From Streptomyces antarcticus (GTDB lineage: Bacteria > Actinomycetota > Actinomycetes > Streptomycetales > Streptomycetaceae), in the NCBI RefSeq assembly GCF_026627255.1, contig NZ_JAPNLM010000004.1:199589-263588 (forward strand): a stretch of 64,000 nucleotides of DNA, in the 5' to 3' direction. Under the pieces are notes generated by a model, which was not told where the DNA came from, ran no database searches, and saw nothing but the letters and a program-made list of their open reading frames with translations. The translations under genes and the position numbers were made by a program. Every line of letters begins with the position of its first letter. The first letter of the stretch is position 1. Shown here in pieces: positions 54,211-63,493 of the stretch.

Positions 54211-54560
54211 GTGGCGTGCACACGTACCGGAGACGCGACCTCCACCCGGCCCGGCGGCGAGGACGCGACGGGGCCGGGCGCAACGCCCCCCGCCCCCGCC
54301 CCGGTCGTCCCGGGCGCGGACGTCGTGCTCGCGGGCTTCTTCTCCGCGAAGGAGAGGGCGTTTGCCGCGCTCATGGCGGAGGTCTCCGCCGAGGTAGAGG
54401 CGCGCGGGGGCCGGGTGGTGGGCCACGTCGTCCAGCGCCGCGGGGTGTCGGCCGGCGGAGTGCGGAAGATGGCCCTCCCGTACCCCCCGCGCACGCTGAC
54501 CGGTTCCGGGAAGGTACGCGAGAGCGCCGCGCTCACCCGGGGCGGGAGTGGGTACAGGCC
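54211..54560 (+). pseudogene. Truncated HflX-N-terminal-like gene
   Basis: The frame encodes DVVLAGFFSAKERAFAALMA, then RGGRVVGHVVQRRGVSAGGV and a Lys-Val-Arg near 54515, typical of the N-terminal domain of HflX-type GTPases or their stand-alone relatives. It breaks off around 54543, where other sequence, antisense to the end of the next gene, takes over. The G domain is absent. Confidence 0.65.
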
Positions 54561-54564
54561 GCGG

Positions 54565-55506
54565 TTACGGGCGGCCGAGTCGGACGCGGGCGGCTACCGG
54601 GAGGTGGTCGCTGCCCGTGGCGGGGAGGGTCCGGACGTCCCGTACGGTCGCCGAGCGGGCCAGCACCTGATCGATGCGCGCGACGGGGAACGCCGCGGGC
54701 CAGCTGAAGGCGAGGCCCCGGCGCGGGACGTCCAGCCGCGAGGTGAGCGGGGCGAGCCCGCGGTCGTCCACCGTGCCGTTCAGGTCGCCGAGCAGGATCA
54801 CCGTGTCCAGCCGCTCGGCCGCGACGGCCGCGCCCAGCAGCCCGGCGCTCTCGTCCCGGAGCACGGAGCCGAAACCGCGTACCCCGAGGCGGACCGAGGG
54901 CAGGTGGGCCACGTACACGGCGATCTCGCCGTGCGGGGTACGGACCGAGGAGCGCAGCCCCCGGTTCCAGTCCTCGCCGATGCCCCGCGGCCGGATGGCG
55001 AGGCGCCGCACGTCCGTCAGCGGGTACTTCGACCAGAGTCCGACGGTGCCCTCGACCGCGTGGTGGGGGTAGTCGGCCGCCAGGACCGACGCGTACGCGG
55101 GCAGCGCGGCGGGCGTCAGCTCCTCCAGGGCGATCAGCCCGGGTTCGGCCGCGACCAGGGCCCGCGCGGTGCCCGCGGGGTCGGGGTTCTCGTCGCTGAC
55201 GTTGTGCTGGACCGTCACGATGTCGGTCTCCGCCCGCTCCGCCGGAAGCAGCAGCCCGCCGAAGAGGTACGCCCACACGGCCGCCGGCAGCGCCACGGCC
55301 ACGGCCGCGGCCGCCGAGCGGCGCCACAGGGCCAGTCCGGCCAGCACCACGACCGCGAGCCCGAGCCAGGGCAGGAACGCCTCCATCAGGCTTCCAGGGC
55401 GGCCCGCGGCGTTCGGCACGGCGGAGTGGAACCCCAGCAGGCCCGCCGTCAGCAGGGCGGACGCCGCGAGCGCCCGCCCTCTCGTCCAGGACCATCCGCC
55501 CCGCAT
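54565..55506 (-). CDS. Endonuclease/exonuclease/phosphatase-family membrane protein
   Basis: This 313-residue protein has three N-terminal membrane helices, then the EEP fold: QHNVSDENPD, LIALEELTPAAL (catalytic Glu), AHLPSVRLG, LLGDLNGTVDD (Asp/Asn pair) and GSDHLPVAA (terminal His). It hydrolyses a phosphodiester outside the membrane, possibly of lipids or nucleic acids. The stop is TAA. Confidence 0.9.
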   Translation of the reverse strand: MRGGWSWTRGRALAASALLTAGLLGFHSAVPNAAGRPGSLMEAFLPWLGLAVVVLAGLALWRRSAAAAVAVALPAAVWAYLFGGLLLPAERAETDIVTVQHNVSDENPDPAGTARALVAAEPGLIALEELTPAALPAYASVLAADYPHHAVEGTVGLWSKYPLTDVRRLAIRPRGIGEDWNRGLRSSVRTPHGEIAVYVAHLPSVRLGVRGFGSVLRDESAGLLGAAVAAERLDTVILLGDLNGTVDDRGLAPLTSRLDVPRRGLAFSWPAAFPVARIDQVLARSATVRDVRTLPATGSDHLPVAARVRLGRP

Positions 55507-55736
55507 GCCCTCGCCCCCGCCCCGCTCGGCTGCTTCGGATATCTCGACCGCCGCTTACGACGCGCGGGCCGGTGATCGGGTTCCCGAGGCCCGGTGCCCG
55601 CCGGGCGGCCCGCGAGTGCTCCGTACGAGTTCTCTTGGCGGGCCCGTTCGGCCGCAAGGCCGAGTTCATGATCATCATTTTGGCTCCCGATCGTTTTGAT
55701 GCTGCCATCCGGCCGTGTGAGATCTGGGAGTGCTGC

Positions 55737-57227
55737 GTGGCCATGTCACGAACGCAACGAGCGCAACGAACGCAAGGTGCTGGGAGGGGTCGGCCGCGTC
55801 CCACCCGGGCCTGGGGCGCCGCGGCCGCCGCCACGGGGGTCATGCTGCTCGTCGCGGCGGCCCCGGGTCGCGCCCCCGGACCGGACGGCACGGACGGCGC
55901 CCCCGGCGGCCCGCACCGGGAAGCGGCGGTCACCCTGCTGGTCGGCAGGGCGCTGGACGACGGGACCCGGGAGGCCGACGGCTGGTGCGCCGTGCACACC
56001 TTCCGGCCCGCGCTGTGCAAGCGCTGGCGGGAGCAGCGGGTGCTGGCCACGGCCGCCGGGGTGGCGTCCGTACTGCGCAGGCCGCCGCTCGGGGACGCCG
56101 CCCGCGCCGCCCGGGCGGACGCGCTGCCCACCGACGCGGGAGCGCCGCTGGAGATCGGCCTGGCGGACCAAGGCCTGCTCACCGACGTGACCGTACGGGA
56201 CGGCCGAGGCCGCCACCTGGCCGGGGAGCTGACCCAGGAGGGCCGGCGCTGGCTGAACACGGAGCCGCTGCGGGCCGGAGAGGCGTACACCCTGCGGGTC
56301 GGGGCGCAGGACGCGGCCGGGACCCCCGTCGCCGCGATCCTGCACTTCCGGACCGCGCCGCCCGCCGACGGGGGCCGGCTGATGGTCGACTTCGGACCCC
56401 GCCCGGGAACGTACGGCGCTGGGCAGATCGTGACGGCCGCCCTCAGCCGCCCGGTCCCCGCCGGAGACCTCCTGGCGCGCGCCCGGCTGGAACAGGCGCT
56501 CCAGGTGACGTCCGAGCCGCAGGTCGAGGGGGCCTGGCACTGGGTCGACGAATCGACCCTGCACTACCGGCCGCGCGCGTACTGGCCCGCCCACGCGGTG
56601 GTCAGGGTGCGCAGCGGACTCGACGGGGTGCAGGTCGGCGCGGACCTCTACGGGGGTCCCTCCGAGGGTGTCGCGTTCACCGTCGGGGACCGCGTCGAGG
56701 CCGTCACCGACGCCGCGGCCCACGAGATGACGGTGCGCCGCAACGGGCAGGTCGTCAGGACGATCCCCGTCACCACGGGCAAGGCCGGTTTCCTGACCCG
56801 CAGCGGCATCAAGGTCGTGCTGCGCAAGGAGTACAAGGTCCGCATGCGCGGGGACTCCATCGGCATCAAGCGCGGCACCAAGGAGTTCTACGACCTGCCC
56901 GTCCTCTACGCGACCCGGGTGACGTGGAGCGGGGAGTACGTCCACGCCGCGCCCTGGTCGGTCGAGGCGCAGGGCGAGGAGAACGTCAGCCACGGCTGTA
57001 CGGGCATGAGCACGCAGGACGCGGCCTGGTTCTTCCACACGGTCCGCGAGGGGGACGTCGTGGAGGTGGTCAACAGCGGGGGCGAGCAGATGGACCCCTT
57101 CGCCAACGGCTTCGGGGACTGGAACGTGGACTGGGACACCTGGCTCGCGGGCAGCGCCTTGGCCGGCGAGGACACCCGCCGGCCGAACCGGCCACCCGCA
57201 CCGGCCCGGCTGCACCCCACGACCTGA
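55737..57227 (+). CDS. L,D-transpeptidase
   Basis: This 496-residue secreted protein starts at the GTG at 55737 (GGGAG six bases upstream). After a basic N-terminus and membrane segment come two Ig-like domains, then a YkuD catalytic domain with HGCTGMS (catalytic Cys, about 421) and Tyr/His residues in GEYVHAAPWS. It forms 3-3 cross-links in peptidoglycan. The AT-rich stretch at 55665-55700 is a good candidate for its promoter. Confidence 0.92.
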   Translation: MAMSRTQRAQRTQGAGRGRPRPTRAWGAAAAATGVMLLVAAAPGRAPGPDGTDGAPGGPHREAAVTLLVGRALDDGTREADGWCAVHTFRPALCKRWREQRVLATAAGVASVLRRPPLGDAARAARADALPTDAGAPLEIGLADQGLLTDVTVRDGRGRHLAGELTQEGRRWLNTEPLRAGEAYTLRVGAQDAAGTPVAAILHFRTAPPADGGRLMVDFGPRPGTYGAGQIVTAALSRPVPAGDLLARARLEQALQVTSEPQVEGAWHWVDESTLHYRPRAYWPAHAVVRVRSGLDGVQVGADLYGGPSEGVAFTVGDRVEAVTDAAAHEMTVRRNGQVVRTIPVTTGKAGFLTRSGIKVVLRKEYKVRMRGDSIGIKRGTKEFYDLPVLYATRVTWSGEYVHAAPWSVEAQGEENVSHGCTGMSTQDAAWFFHTVREGDVVEVVNSGGEQMDPFANGFGDWNVDWDTWLAGSALAGEDTRRPNRPPAPARLHPTT

Positions 57228-57314
57228 ACGGGCGGACCGGGCACGTACCCGGCGCAGCCGCAGGACGGGGCCTGTAGGGGGCCCGGGCGGTGCCGGCACG
57301 GGCCTGCGTGCGTG

Positions 57315-57341
57315 CCCGCCGCCGGGGCCCCCGGCGGCGGG
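57315..57341. terminator. GC-rich palindrome between convergent genes
   Basis: CCCGCCGCCGGGG and its complement are separated by one base, between the L,D-transpeptidase and Sua5-like genes. Confidence 0.6.
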
Positions 57342-57352
57342 GCTCGTCCGGG

Positions 57353-57973
57353 CTACTCGAACCGGGACGGGTCGCCGGCCCCGCGCCGCACGATCTCGGC
57401 CTCGCCGCTGGAGAAGTCCACGACCGTGGTCGGCTGAGTGCCGCAGTCGCCGGAGTCGACCACGGCGTCCACCACGTGGTCGAGCCGTTCCTTGATCTCC
57501 CAGCCCTGGGTCAGGGGCTCGTCCTCGTCGGGCAGCAGCAGGGTGCTGGAGAGCAGCGGCTCGCCGAGCTCCGCGAGCAGGGCCTGCGTGACGACGTGGT
57601 CCGGGATGCGGACGCCGACCGTCTTCTTCTTGGGGTGCAGCAGCTGGCGCGGCACCTCCTTCGTCGCCGGGAGGATGAAGGTGTAGCTCCCCGGAGTCGC
57701 CGCCTTGATCGCGCGGAAGACGTCGTTGTCGAAGTTCACGAACTGGCCCAGCTGTGCGAAGTTCTGGCACACCAGGGTGAAGTGGTGACGGTCGTCCAGG
57801 TTCCGGATCGACCGGATCCGGTTGATGCCGTCGCGGTTGCCGAGCGCGCAGCCCAGCGCGAAACAGGAGTCCGTCGGGTACGCGACGAGCGCGCCGGAGC
57901 GGATGAGGTCAGCCACGCCACCGATGGTGCGCTGCTGGGGGTTGTCGGGGTGAACGTCGAAGTACTTCGCCAT
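57353..57973 (-). CDS. L-threonylcarbamoyladenylate synthase (YciO/Sua5/YrdC)
   Basis: This 206-residue protein has the YrdC fold with GALVAYPTDSCFALGC (about 27), KKKTVGVRIPDHVV (about 114) and LLSSTLLLP (about 140). It forms threonylcarbamoyl-AMP for the t6A modification of tRNA. A paralogue elsewhere is likely, because the E. coli YciO-type copy may have another role. The start at 57973 is clear. Confidence 0.9.
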   Translation of the reverse strand: MAKYFDVHPDNPQQRTIGGVADLIRSGALVAYPTDSCFALGCALGNRDGINRIRSIRNLDDRHHFTLVCQNFAQLGQFVNFDNDVFRAIKAATPGSYTFILPATKEVPRQLLHPKKKTVGVRIPDHVVTQALLAELGEPLLSSTLLLPDEDEPLTQGWEIKERLDHVVDAVVDSGDCGTQPTTVVDFSSGEAEIVRRGAGDPSRFE

Positions 57974-58171
57974 CCGCCGAGCCTACGGGACCCGGCGCAC
58001 TCCCCGGCACGCCGACTGCCGCCGAACAGAGGAGCCGACGGCCTTCGTTCGGGGGAAAGGGGCCGCAGGGTCCCGGCCCGGCCCGCCCCGGCCGCCGAAG
58101 GTACGGTGTCGGCCCCTGCCGAGGCCGTGCGGTGCTCAGGCGCCGCCACGGCAGTAGCGAGGAGAAGTCAC

Positions 58172-58411
58172 GTGTCGCGTGTTTGGAAGAGTGCGGGCCT
58201 TGCCCTGGCAGCCGGCCTCGTGGTCCTGGGCGGGGCGTCCGCGGCCTCGGCGGACTCCGTCGCCGAGGGCGTCGCCATCGGCTCGCCGGGTGTCCTCTCG
58301 GGCAACGTCGTCCAGATCCCGGTGCACATCCCGATCAACGTCTGCGGCAACAGCGTCAACGTGATCGGCCTGCTGAACCCGGCCTTCGGCAACACCTGCG
58401 TCAACGCCTGA
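58172..58411 (+). CDS. Short chaplin
   Basis: This 79-residue secreted amyloid-forming protein starts at the GTG at 58172 after GGAG. A signal peptide ends near ASA-DS (about 27). The single chaplin domain has two Cys (NVCGNSVNVIGLLNPAFG, NTC) and alternates hydrophobic and polar residues, as in ChpD-H. It coats aerial hyphae with rodlins. Confidence 0.93.
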   Translation: MSRVWKSAGLALAAGLVVLGGASAASADSVAEGVAIGSPGVLSGNVVQIPVHIPINVCGNSVNVIGLLNPAFGNTCVNA

Positions 58412-58421
58412 CCGAGCGCGT

Positions 58422-58458
58422 CCCGGCCCGCCCCCGCCACCGGCGGGGGCGGGCCGGG
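58422..58458. terminator. Perfect 17-bp hairpin terminator after chaplin
   Basis: CCCGGCCCGCCCCCGCC pairs fully with 58442-58458 around an ACC loop. It ends the chaplin transcript and the convergent NADH dehydrogenase transcript. Confidence 0.9.
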
Positions 58459-58463
58459 CGCCC

Positions 58464-59831
58464 TCACCCCGCGGCCGCCCGCAGGGCCGCCGTGTGGGCC
58501 CGCACCTCGGCGGGCGTCAGGTAGGAGTCCGTGTACTCGAAATCCCGCAGGCTCGGCGGCCGCGTCCGCTGGAAACCGGTACGGACGAAGTCGTCCCCGG
58601 CCACCGCGTTCAGCATCCAGTTCGTCAGCACCCTGGTCTTGGCGACGTTCGTCCGCAGCGCCGACCAGTGGTACCCGCGGGCCACCGCCTGCGCCGGAAG
58701 GCCGCGCAGCGGGATGCCCAGCGGCTTGGACACGGCGTCCGTGCCGCCGAGGTCGACGACGAGCCCCAGGTCCCGGTGGGAGTAGGGCCGCAGCGGCTGC
58801 CGCCGCAGCGTCGCGATCAGGTTGTCGGCGAGCGTGCGCCCCTGCCGCAGCGCATGTTGCGCCGTCGGCGGGCAGATCGCGCCGTCCTTGCCCGACGCGA
58901 GGTCCGGTACGGCGGCGGCGTCGCCCAGGGCGAAGACCCCGGGAGCCCCGGGCACGGTCAGCTCGGGGGTCACCACCAGCCGGCCCCGCTCGGTCTCCGC
59001 GTCCAGGGTCGCGACCAGCGGGCTCGCGGCCACTCCGGCCGTCCAGATCAGCGTCCGGCTCGGCAGCACCCGCCCGTCCGTCAGGGTCACCTCCTCCGGT
59101 CCCGCCTTCGCCACGCTCACCCCGAGGGACACCTCGATCCCGCGCCGCCGCAGGATCTCCAGGGCGGCCTTTCCGAGGGAGTCGCCGAGCTCGGGCATCA
59201 GCTTGGGAGCCAGGTCCAGCAGGTGCCAGCTGATCTGCCGGGGGTCGAGGCGCGGGTAGCGCTTCACCGCCTGATGGGTCAGCCGCTGCAGGCAGGCGGC
59301 CGTCTCCGTGCCCGCGTATCCTCCGCCGACCACGATGAAGCACAGCCGGGACGCGCGCTCCGCCTCGTCCTGGCTCGCGTCGGCCAGGTCCAGCTGCGCG
59401 ATGACGTGGTCGCGCAGGTAGGCGGCCTCGGCGAGGGTCTTCATGCCCCGCGCGTGCTCGGTGAGCCCGGGGATGTCGAACGTACGGGTGACGCTGCCGG
59501 GCGCCAGCACCAGGTGGTCGTACTCCCGCTCGGTCACCTCGCCGGTGATCGTGCGGATGACGCAGACCTTCGCCACCGGATCCACGCCGATCGCGCCGCC
59601 GGGCACGATCCGGGTCCGGTGCCGGCGGCTGCGCCGCAGCGAGACGGCGATGGACTGCGGGGTCAGCACCCCGGACGCCACCTGCGGGAGCAGCGGAAGG
59701 TACAGCTGGTAGGAGGTCGGCGTGACCAGGGAGATGTCCGCCTCCTGCGGTGTCAGCCGGCGCTCCAGCCTGCGGACGCACTCCACTCCGGCGAAGCCGG
59801 CGCCCACCACGAGAATCCTCGGTCGTGTCAC
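58464..59831 (-). CDS. Type II NADH dehydrogenase-like FAD oxidoreductase
   Basis: This 455-residue protein starts at the GTG at 59831 after GAGAGGAC. It has FAD motif VVGAGFAGVECVRRL, the NAD motif IVVGGGYAGTETAA (about 168) and the FAD ribityl contact GVFALGDAAAV (about 302). The C-terminus is amphipathic, as in membrane-bound NDH-2. It feeds electrons from NADH to the quinone pool without pumping. Confidence 0.9.
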   Translation of the reverse strand: MTRPRILVVGAGFAGVECVRRLERRLTPQEADISLVTPTSYQLYLPLLPQVASGVLTPQSIAVSLRRSRRHRTRIVPGGAIGVDPVAKVCVIRTITGEVTEREYDHLVLAPGSVTRTFDIPGLTEHARGMKTLAEAAYLRDHVIAQLDLADASQDEAERASRLCFIVVGGGYAGTETAACLQRLTHQAVKRYPRLDPRQISWHLLDLAPKLMPELGDSLGKAALEILRRRGIEVSLGVSVAKAGPEEVTLTDGRVLPSRTLIWTAGVAASPLVATLDAETERGRLVVTPELTVPGAPGVFALGDAAAVPDLASGKDGAICPPTAQHALRQGRTLADNLIATLRRQPLRPYSHRDLGLVVDLGGTDAVSKPLGIPLRGLPAQAVARGYHWSALRTNVAKTRVLTNWMLNAVAGDDFVRTGFQRTRPPSLRDFEYTDSYLTPAEVRAHTAALRAAAG

Positions 59832-59997
59832 GGTGTCCGTCCTCTCTCGGGCGGCCCGGTGATCGGGCCGGACCGGTCACCGCGCCCCTTCCCCGTCCGG
59901 AGCGCTCTGCACACGGGAAACCCGGACGGCCGCGTATACGGCCTCGGATTCCCCGTTTCCACGGCCCACCGCCAGGACCCGTGGGACAGTGGAAGGC

Positions 59998-60729
59998 ATG
60001 TGCGGCCGATACGCCTCCACCCGCGGCCCGGGCGACCTCGCCGACCTGTTCGGGGTCACCCGATGGGACCCCGCGGAAACCCTGGCGCCCAGCTGGAACG
60101 TCGCTCCGACCGACCCGGTGTGGGCCGTCCTGGAGCGCCCCGATCGCGAGAGCGGCGTCGTGGAGCGCGGCCTGCGGCCGCTGCGCTGGGGGCTGGTCCC
60201 CTCCTGGGCGAAGCGCCCGGACACCGGAGCCAAGATGATCAACGCGCGTGCCGAGACCGTGCACGAGAAGCCGGCCTACCGACGCGCCTTCGCCAAACGC
60301 CGCTGCCTGCTTCCCGCGGACGGGTTCTACGAGTGGGAGCCCGTCCCGGCCACGGACGCGGCGAAGGCGTACAAGCAGCCGTACTTCATCACGCCCGAGG
60401 ATTCCTCGGTGCTGGCCATGGCGGGCCTCTACGAGTTCTGGCGCGACAAGGCGGTGACGGACGACGACGATCCGGCGGCCTGGTGGACCACCTGCACGAT
60501 CATCACCACGGAGGCCGTGGACGCGGCCGGCCGCGTCCACCCCCGCATGCCGCTCGCCATCGCGCCGGCCGACTACGAGACCTGGCTCGACCCCACGCAC
60601 CAGGACCCGGACGAGCTCCGCGCCCTGCTCGGCACACCGGCCGCGGGGCGCCTGAACGTGCGCGCCGTCTCCACCGCCGTCAACGACGTCCGCAACAACG
60701 GCCCCGAGCTGCTGCACGCCCCGTCGTGA
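59998..60729 (+). CDS. SRAP/HMCES-family DNA-protein crosslink protein (YedK)
   Basis: This 243-residue protein starts with MCGRYA, so the catalytic Cys2 is exposed after Met removal. It has the conserved Asn in MINARAETV, Glu in YEWEP and His in HPRMPL, all needed to shield abasic sites in single-stranded DNA. It is single-gene and probably constitutive. Confidence 0.95.
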   Translation: MCGRYASTRGPGDLADLFGVTRWDPAETLAPSWNVAPTDPVWAVLERPDRESGVVERGLRPLRWGLVPSWAKRPDTGAKMINARAETVHEKPAYRRAFAKRRCLLPADGFYEWEPVPATDAAKAYKQPYFITPEDSSVLAMAGLYEFWRDKAVTDDDDPAAWWTTCTIITTEAVDAAGRVHPRMPLAIAPADYETWLDPTHQDPDELRALLGTPAAGRLNVRAVSTAVNDVRNNGPELLHAPS

Positions 60730-60854
60730 CCGGGCGGCGTGACCGGGCCCGTCCCGCTCACGCGCCGTACTTGGCGTACCGCGCTCGCGTTGCGGCCCGG
60801 CGGCCACCGGGGGAGGGTCGTGAGGCGAGCCCGCCCCCAGGGAGGAACCGAGCC

Positions 60855-62249
60855 ATGCCCATCGCCACCGTGAATCCCGCCACAGGCGAGACCCTGCGCA
60901 CCTTCCGGGCCCAGGGCCCCGACGAGGTCGAGCAGTGCCTCGCCGAGGCCGCCGCGACGTTCGCCGACTACCGCACCACCGGATTCGCCGAGCGGTCCGC
61001 GCTCCTGCTCGCGGCCGCCGACCTCCTGGAGGCGGACAACGAGGACATCGCCCGGACCATGACCACCGAGATGGGCAAACCACTGGCCGCGGCCCGCGCG
61101 GAAGCCGCCAAGTGCGTGAAGGCCATGCGCTGGTACGCCGCGCACGCCGCATCGCTGCTCGCCGACGAGCACCCCGCCGAGAGCGACGTCCGCGACTCCG
61201 GCGCCGACTCCGTACTGGTCCGCTACCGGCCGCTGGGGGTGGTCCTCGCCGTCATGCCGTGGAACTTCCCGCTCTGGCAGGTCGTACGGTTCGCCGCACC
61301 CGCGCTGATGGCCGGGAACACGGGCCTCCTCAAGCACGCCTCCAACGTGCCCCAGACAGCGCTCTACCTCGGGGACCTGTTCCACCGGGCCGGATTCCCC
61401 CGGGGCTGCTTCCAGACCCTGCTGATCGGCTCCGACGGCGTGGAGCGGGTGCTGCGCGACCCCCGGGTCGCCGCCGCGACACTGACCGGCAGCGAGCCGG
61501 CCGGGCGGGCGGTCGCCGCCGTGGCCGGCGACGAGGTCAAGAAGACCGTCCTGGAACTGGGCGGCAGCGACCCGTTCGTCGTGCTGCCCTCCGCGGACGT
61601 CGCCCGGGCCGTCAAGACCGCCGTCACCGCGCGCGTGCAGAACAACGGCCAGTCGTGCATCGCCTCGAAGCGGTTCATCGTCCACACCGACGTGTACGAC
61701 GAGTTCGCCGCCGGGTTCACCGCCGCCATGTCCGCGCTCACCGTGGGCGACCCGATGGACGAGGCCACCGACGTCGGCCCCCTCGCCACCGAACAGGGCC
61801 GCGCCGACCTCGAGGAACTCGTCGAGGACGCCGTCCGCCACGGCGCCGCCGTCCTGTGCGGGGGCGGCCGGCCCCAAGGGCTGGACGCGGGCTGGTTCCA
61901 CGAGCCCACGGTCCTCGCCGACGTCACCGCCTCCATGCGCATCGACCAGGAGGAGACGTTCGGGCCGGTTGCCACGCTCTACCGCGTCGGCAGCCTGGAG
62001 GAGGCGATCGAACGCGCCAACCACACCCCCTTCGGTCTGAGCTCCAGCGTCTGGACCGCCAGCGACGAGGAAGTGGACGCCTGCGTACGAGACATCCAGG
62101 CCGGCGGGGTCTTCGTCAACGGCATGACCGCCTCCCATCCCGCACTGCCCTTCGGCGGCGTCAAGCGCTCCGGGTACGGCCGCGAGCTGTCCGGGCACGG
62201 CATCCGCGAGTTCTGCAACGCGACCACGGTCTGGCGGGCGGGCGCCTGA
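60855..62249 (+). CDS. gabD: NAD(P)-dependent succinate-semialdehyde dehydrogenase
   Basis: This 464-residue aldehyde dehydrogenase starts at the ATG at 60855 after GGAGGAA. It has MPWNFPLWQVVRFAAPAL (cofactor), the Glu in LELGGSDPFVV (about 234) and catalytic Cys in NNGQSCIASKR (about 268). Family signatures favour succinate-semialdehyde. No other GABA gene is adjacent. Confidence 0.9.
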   Translation: MPIATVNPATGETLRTFRAQGPDEVEQCLAEAAATFADYRTTGFAERSALLLAAADLLEADNEDIARTMTTEMGKPLAAARAEAAKCVKAMRWYAAHAASLLADEHPAESDVRDSGADSVLVRYRPLGVVLAVMPWNFPLWQVVRFAAPALMAGNTGLLKHASNVPQTALYLGDLFHRAGFPRGCFQTLLIGSDGVERVLRDPRVAAATLTGSEPAGRAVAAVAGDEVKKTVLELGGSDPFVVLPSADVARAVKTAVTARVQNNGQSCIASKRFIVHTDVYDEFAAGFTAAMSALTVGDPMDEATDVGPLATEQGRADLEELVEDAVRHGAAVLCGGGRPQGLDAGWFHEPTVLADVTASMRIDQEETFGPVATLYRVGSLEEAIERANHTPFGLSSSVWTASDEEVDACVRDIQAGGVFVNGMTASHPALPFGGVKRSGYGRELSGHGIREFCNATTVWRAGA

Positions 62250-62333
62250 GGCCGGAGCCCGGCCGCCGCGCGTCTCTTCGTACGATCGGACGTGCGCCGG
62301 GAGTCGTCCGGCGCACGACGAGGGGAGCGGGCG

Positions 62334-63224
62334 ATGCGGGCCGTCAAAGTCGCGGTGGTGACGAGCGGTGAGGGCGTCGCACACGACGCCGACCTCCCGC
62401 TGATCGCGGAGGCACTGCGCGCCGACGGGCTGGCGGCGCGGGCGGTGGCCTGGGACGACCCCCGCACGTCGTGGGACGGCTTCGACCTGGCGGTCATCCG
62501 GTCGACCTGGGACTACGCGGAGCGGATCGGCGAGTTCCTGGCCTGGGCCGACGCGACGGCCGGAGCCACCCGCCTGTGGAACCCGGCCCCCGTGGTGCGC
62601 TGGAACAGTGACAAGCGCTACCTGGCCGACCTCGCCGCACGCGGAGTCCGCGTCGTGCCGACCCGCTTCCTGGAACCGGGCGGACCGTACGGCGAGGCGG
62701 ACTTCGACCGGCCCGGGGGAGTGGTGGTCAAGCCCGCCGTGTCCGCCGGAGCACGGGACACAGCCCGCTACGAGCCCGGCCGGCACGCGGACGCCGCACG
62801 CCACGCCCGGATGCTCCTGGACCGGGGCCGCACGGTGATGGTCCAGCCGTACCTGCGCCGGGTGCAGGAGGGGGAACGGGCGCTGGTGTTCCTCGGCGGC
62901 GCGTACAGCCACGCGATCCGCAAGGGGCCGCTGCTCACCGAGGCCGGGGTGATCGACAACTTCCGCGTCGCCCACCCCGGCGTCACCGCCTACCAGCCGA
63001 CCGACGCGGAACTCCGCACGGCGCGCGAGGCCCTGGCGGCGGTGCCCGCCCCGGGCGCGCCGGTGTTCGCCCGGGTCGACCTGGCACTGGGCGGGGACGG
63101 GGAACCCGTGGTGATGGAACTGGAGCTCATCGAGCCCAACCTCTTCCTGCGGTATGCCCCGCAGGGGCCGCGGCACTTCGCGGAGGCGGTCCGGGCGGCC
63201 GCGCCGGTCGAGGCCGCGGGGTAG
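62334..63224 (+). CDS. ATP-grasp family protein (glutathione-synthetase-like)
   Basis: This 296-residue protein starts at the ATG at 62334 after GGGGAG. It has IRSTWDYAER, GGVVVKPAVSAGARDTARY (ATP-binding) and MELELIEPNLFLRYAP (metal-binding), matching small ATP-grasp proteins whose role is peptide or phospholipid-type ligation. Substrate unknown; unrelated in sequence to the ligase at 40533. Confidence 0.85.
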   Translation: MRAVKVAVVTSGEGVAHDADLPLIAEALRADGLAARAVAWDDPRTSWDGFDLAVIRSTWDYAERIGEFLAWADATAGATRLWNPAPVVRWNSDKRYLADLAARGVRVVPTRFLEPGGPYGEADFDRPGGVVVKPAVSAGARDTARYEPGRHADAARHARMLLDRGRTVMVQPYLRRVQEGERALVFLGGAYSHAIRKGPLLTEAGVIDNFRVAHPGVTAYQPTDAELRTAREALAAVPAPGAPVFARVDLALGGDGEPVVMELELIEPNLFLRYAPQGPRHFAEAVRAAAPVEAAG

Positions 63225-63274
63225 GCGGGGTAGGGCAGAGCGGTCGGGGCCGGTGGGGTGCGGTCGGAGGCTCT

Positions 63275-63311
63275 CGGGGCGTCCGGGGCGTCCGGGGCGT
63301 CCGGGGCGCGG
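63275..63311. repeat. Four-copy 9-bp tandem repeat
   Basis: GCGTCCGGG-type units repeat about four times in the 269-base gap before the MFS transporter. The rest of that gap is G-rich and shows no gene. Confidence 0.8.
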
Positions 63312-63493
63312 GGCAGGCGTGGGCTGTCGGGGCGCGGGGCCGACCGGCGGCGACGGGGCGGCCGGCGGGCCGTTCCCGGGGCGGAGGCCGGGCGCGCACC
63401 ACGGCGCGGTACGGGGCCGGCGCACCGGGGCCGATCTGCTGAACCCGGGCCCCGCGGGGCATCCCGGCCGCCCGGAGCGGGCAGCCAGCACGG

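Noticed and set aside
58494..62249. 1251-codon plus-strand open frame ending in the semialdehyde dehydrogenase
   Set aside because: Only the last 465 codons are the real enzyme; the upstream part is antisense to the NADH dehydrogenase-like gene and out of frame with SRAP.
60573..63491. 972-codon minus-strand open frame
   Set aside because: It is the complement of the dehydrogenase and ATP-grasp genes, with no signal of coding.
63241..63493. G-rich region with 9-bp repeats as a possible CRISPR-like or regulatory array
   Set aside because: The units are adjacent without spacers; it is a simple tandem repeat.
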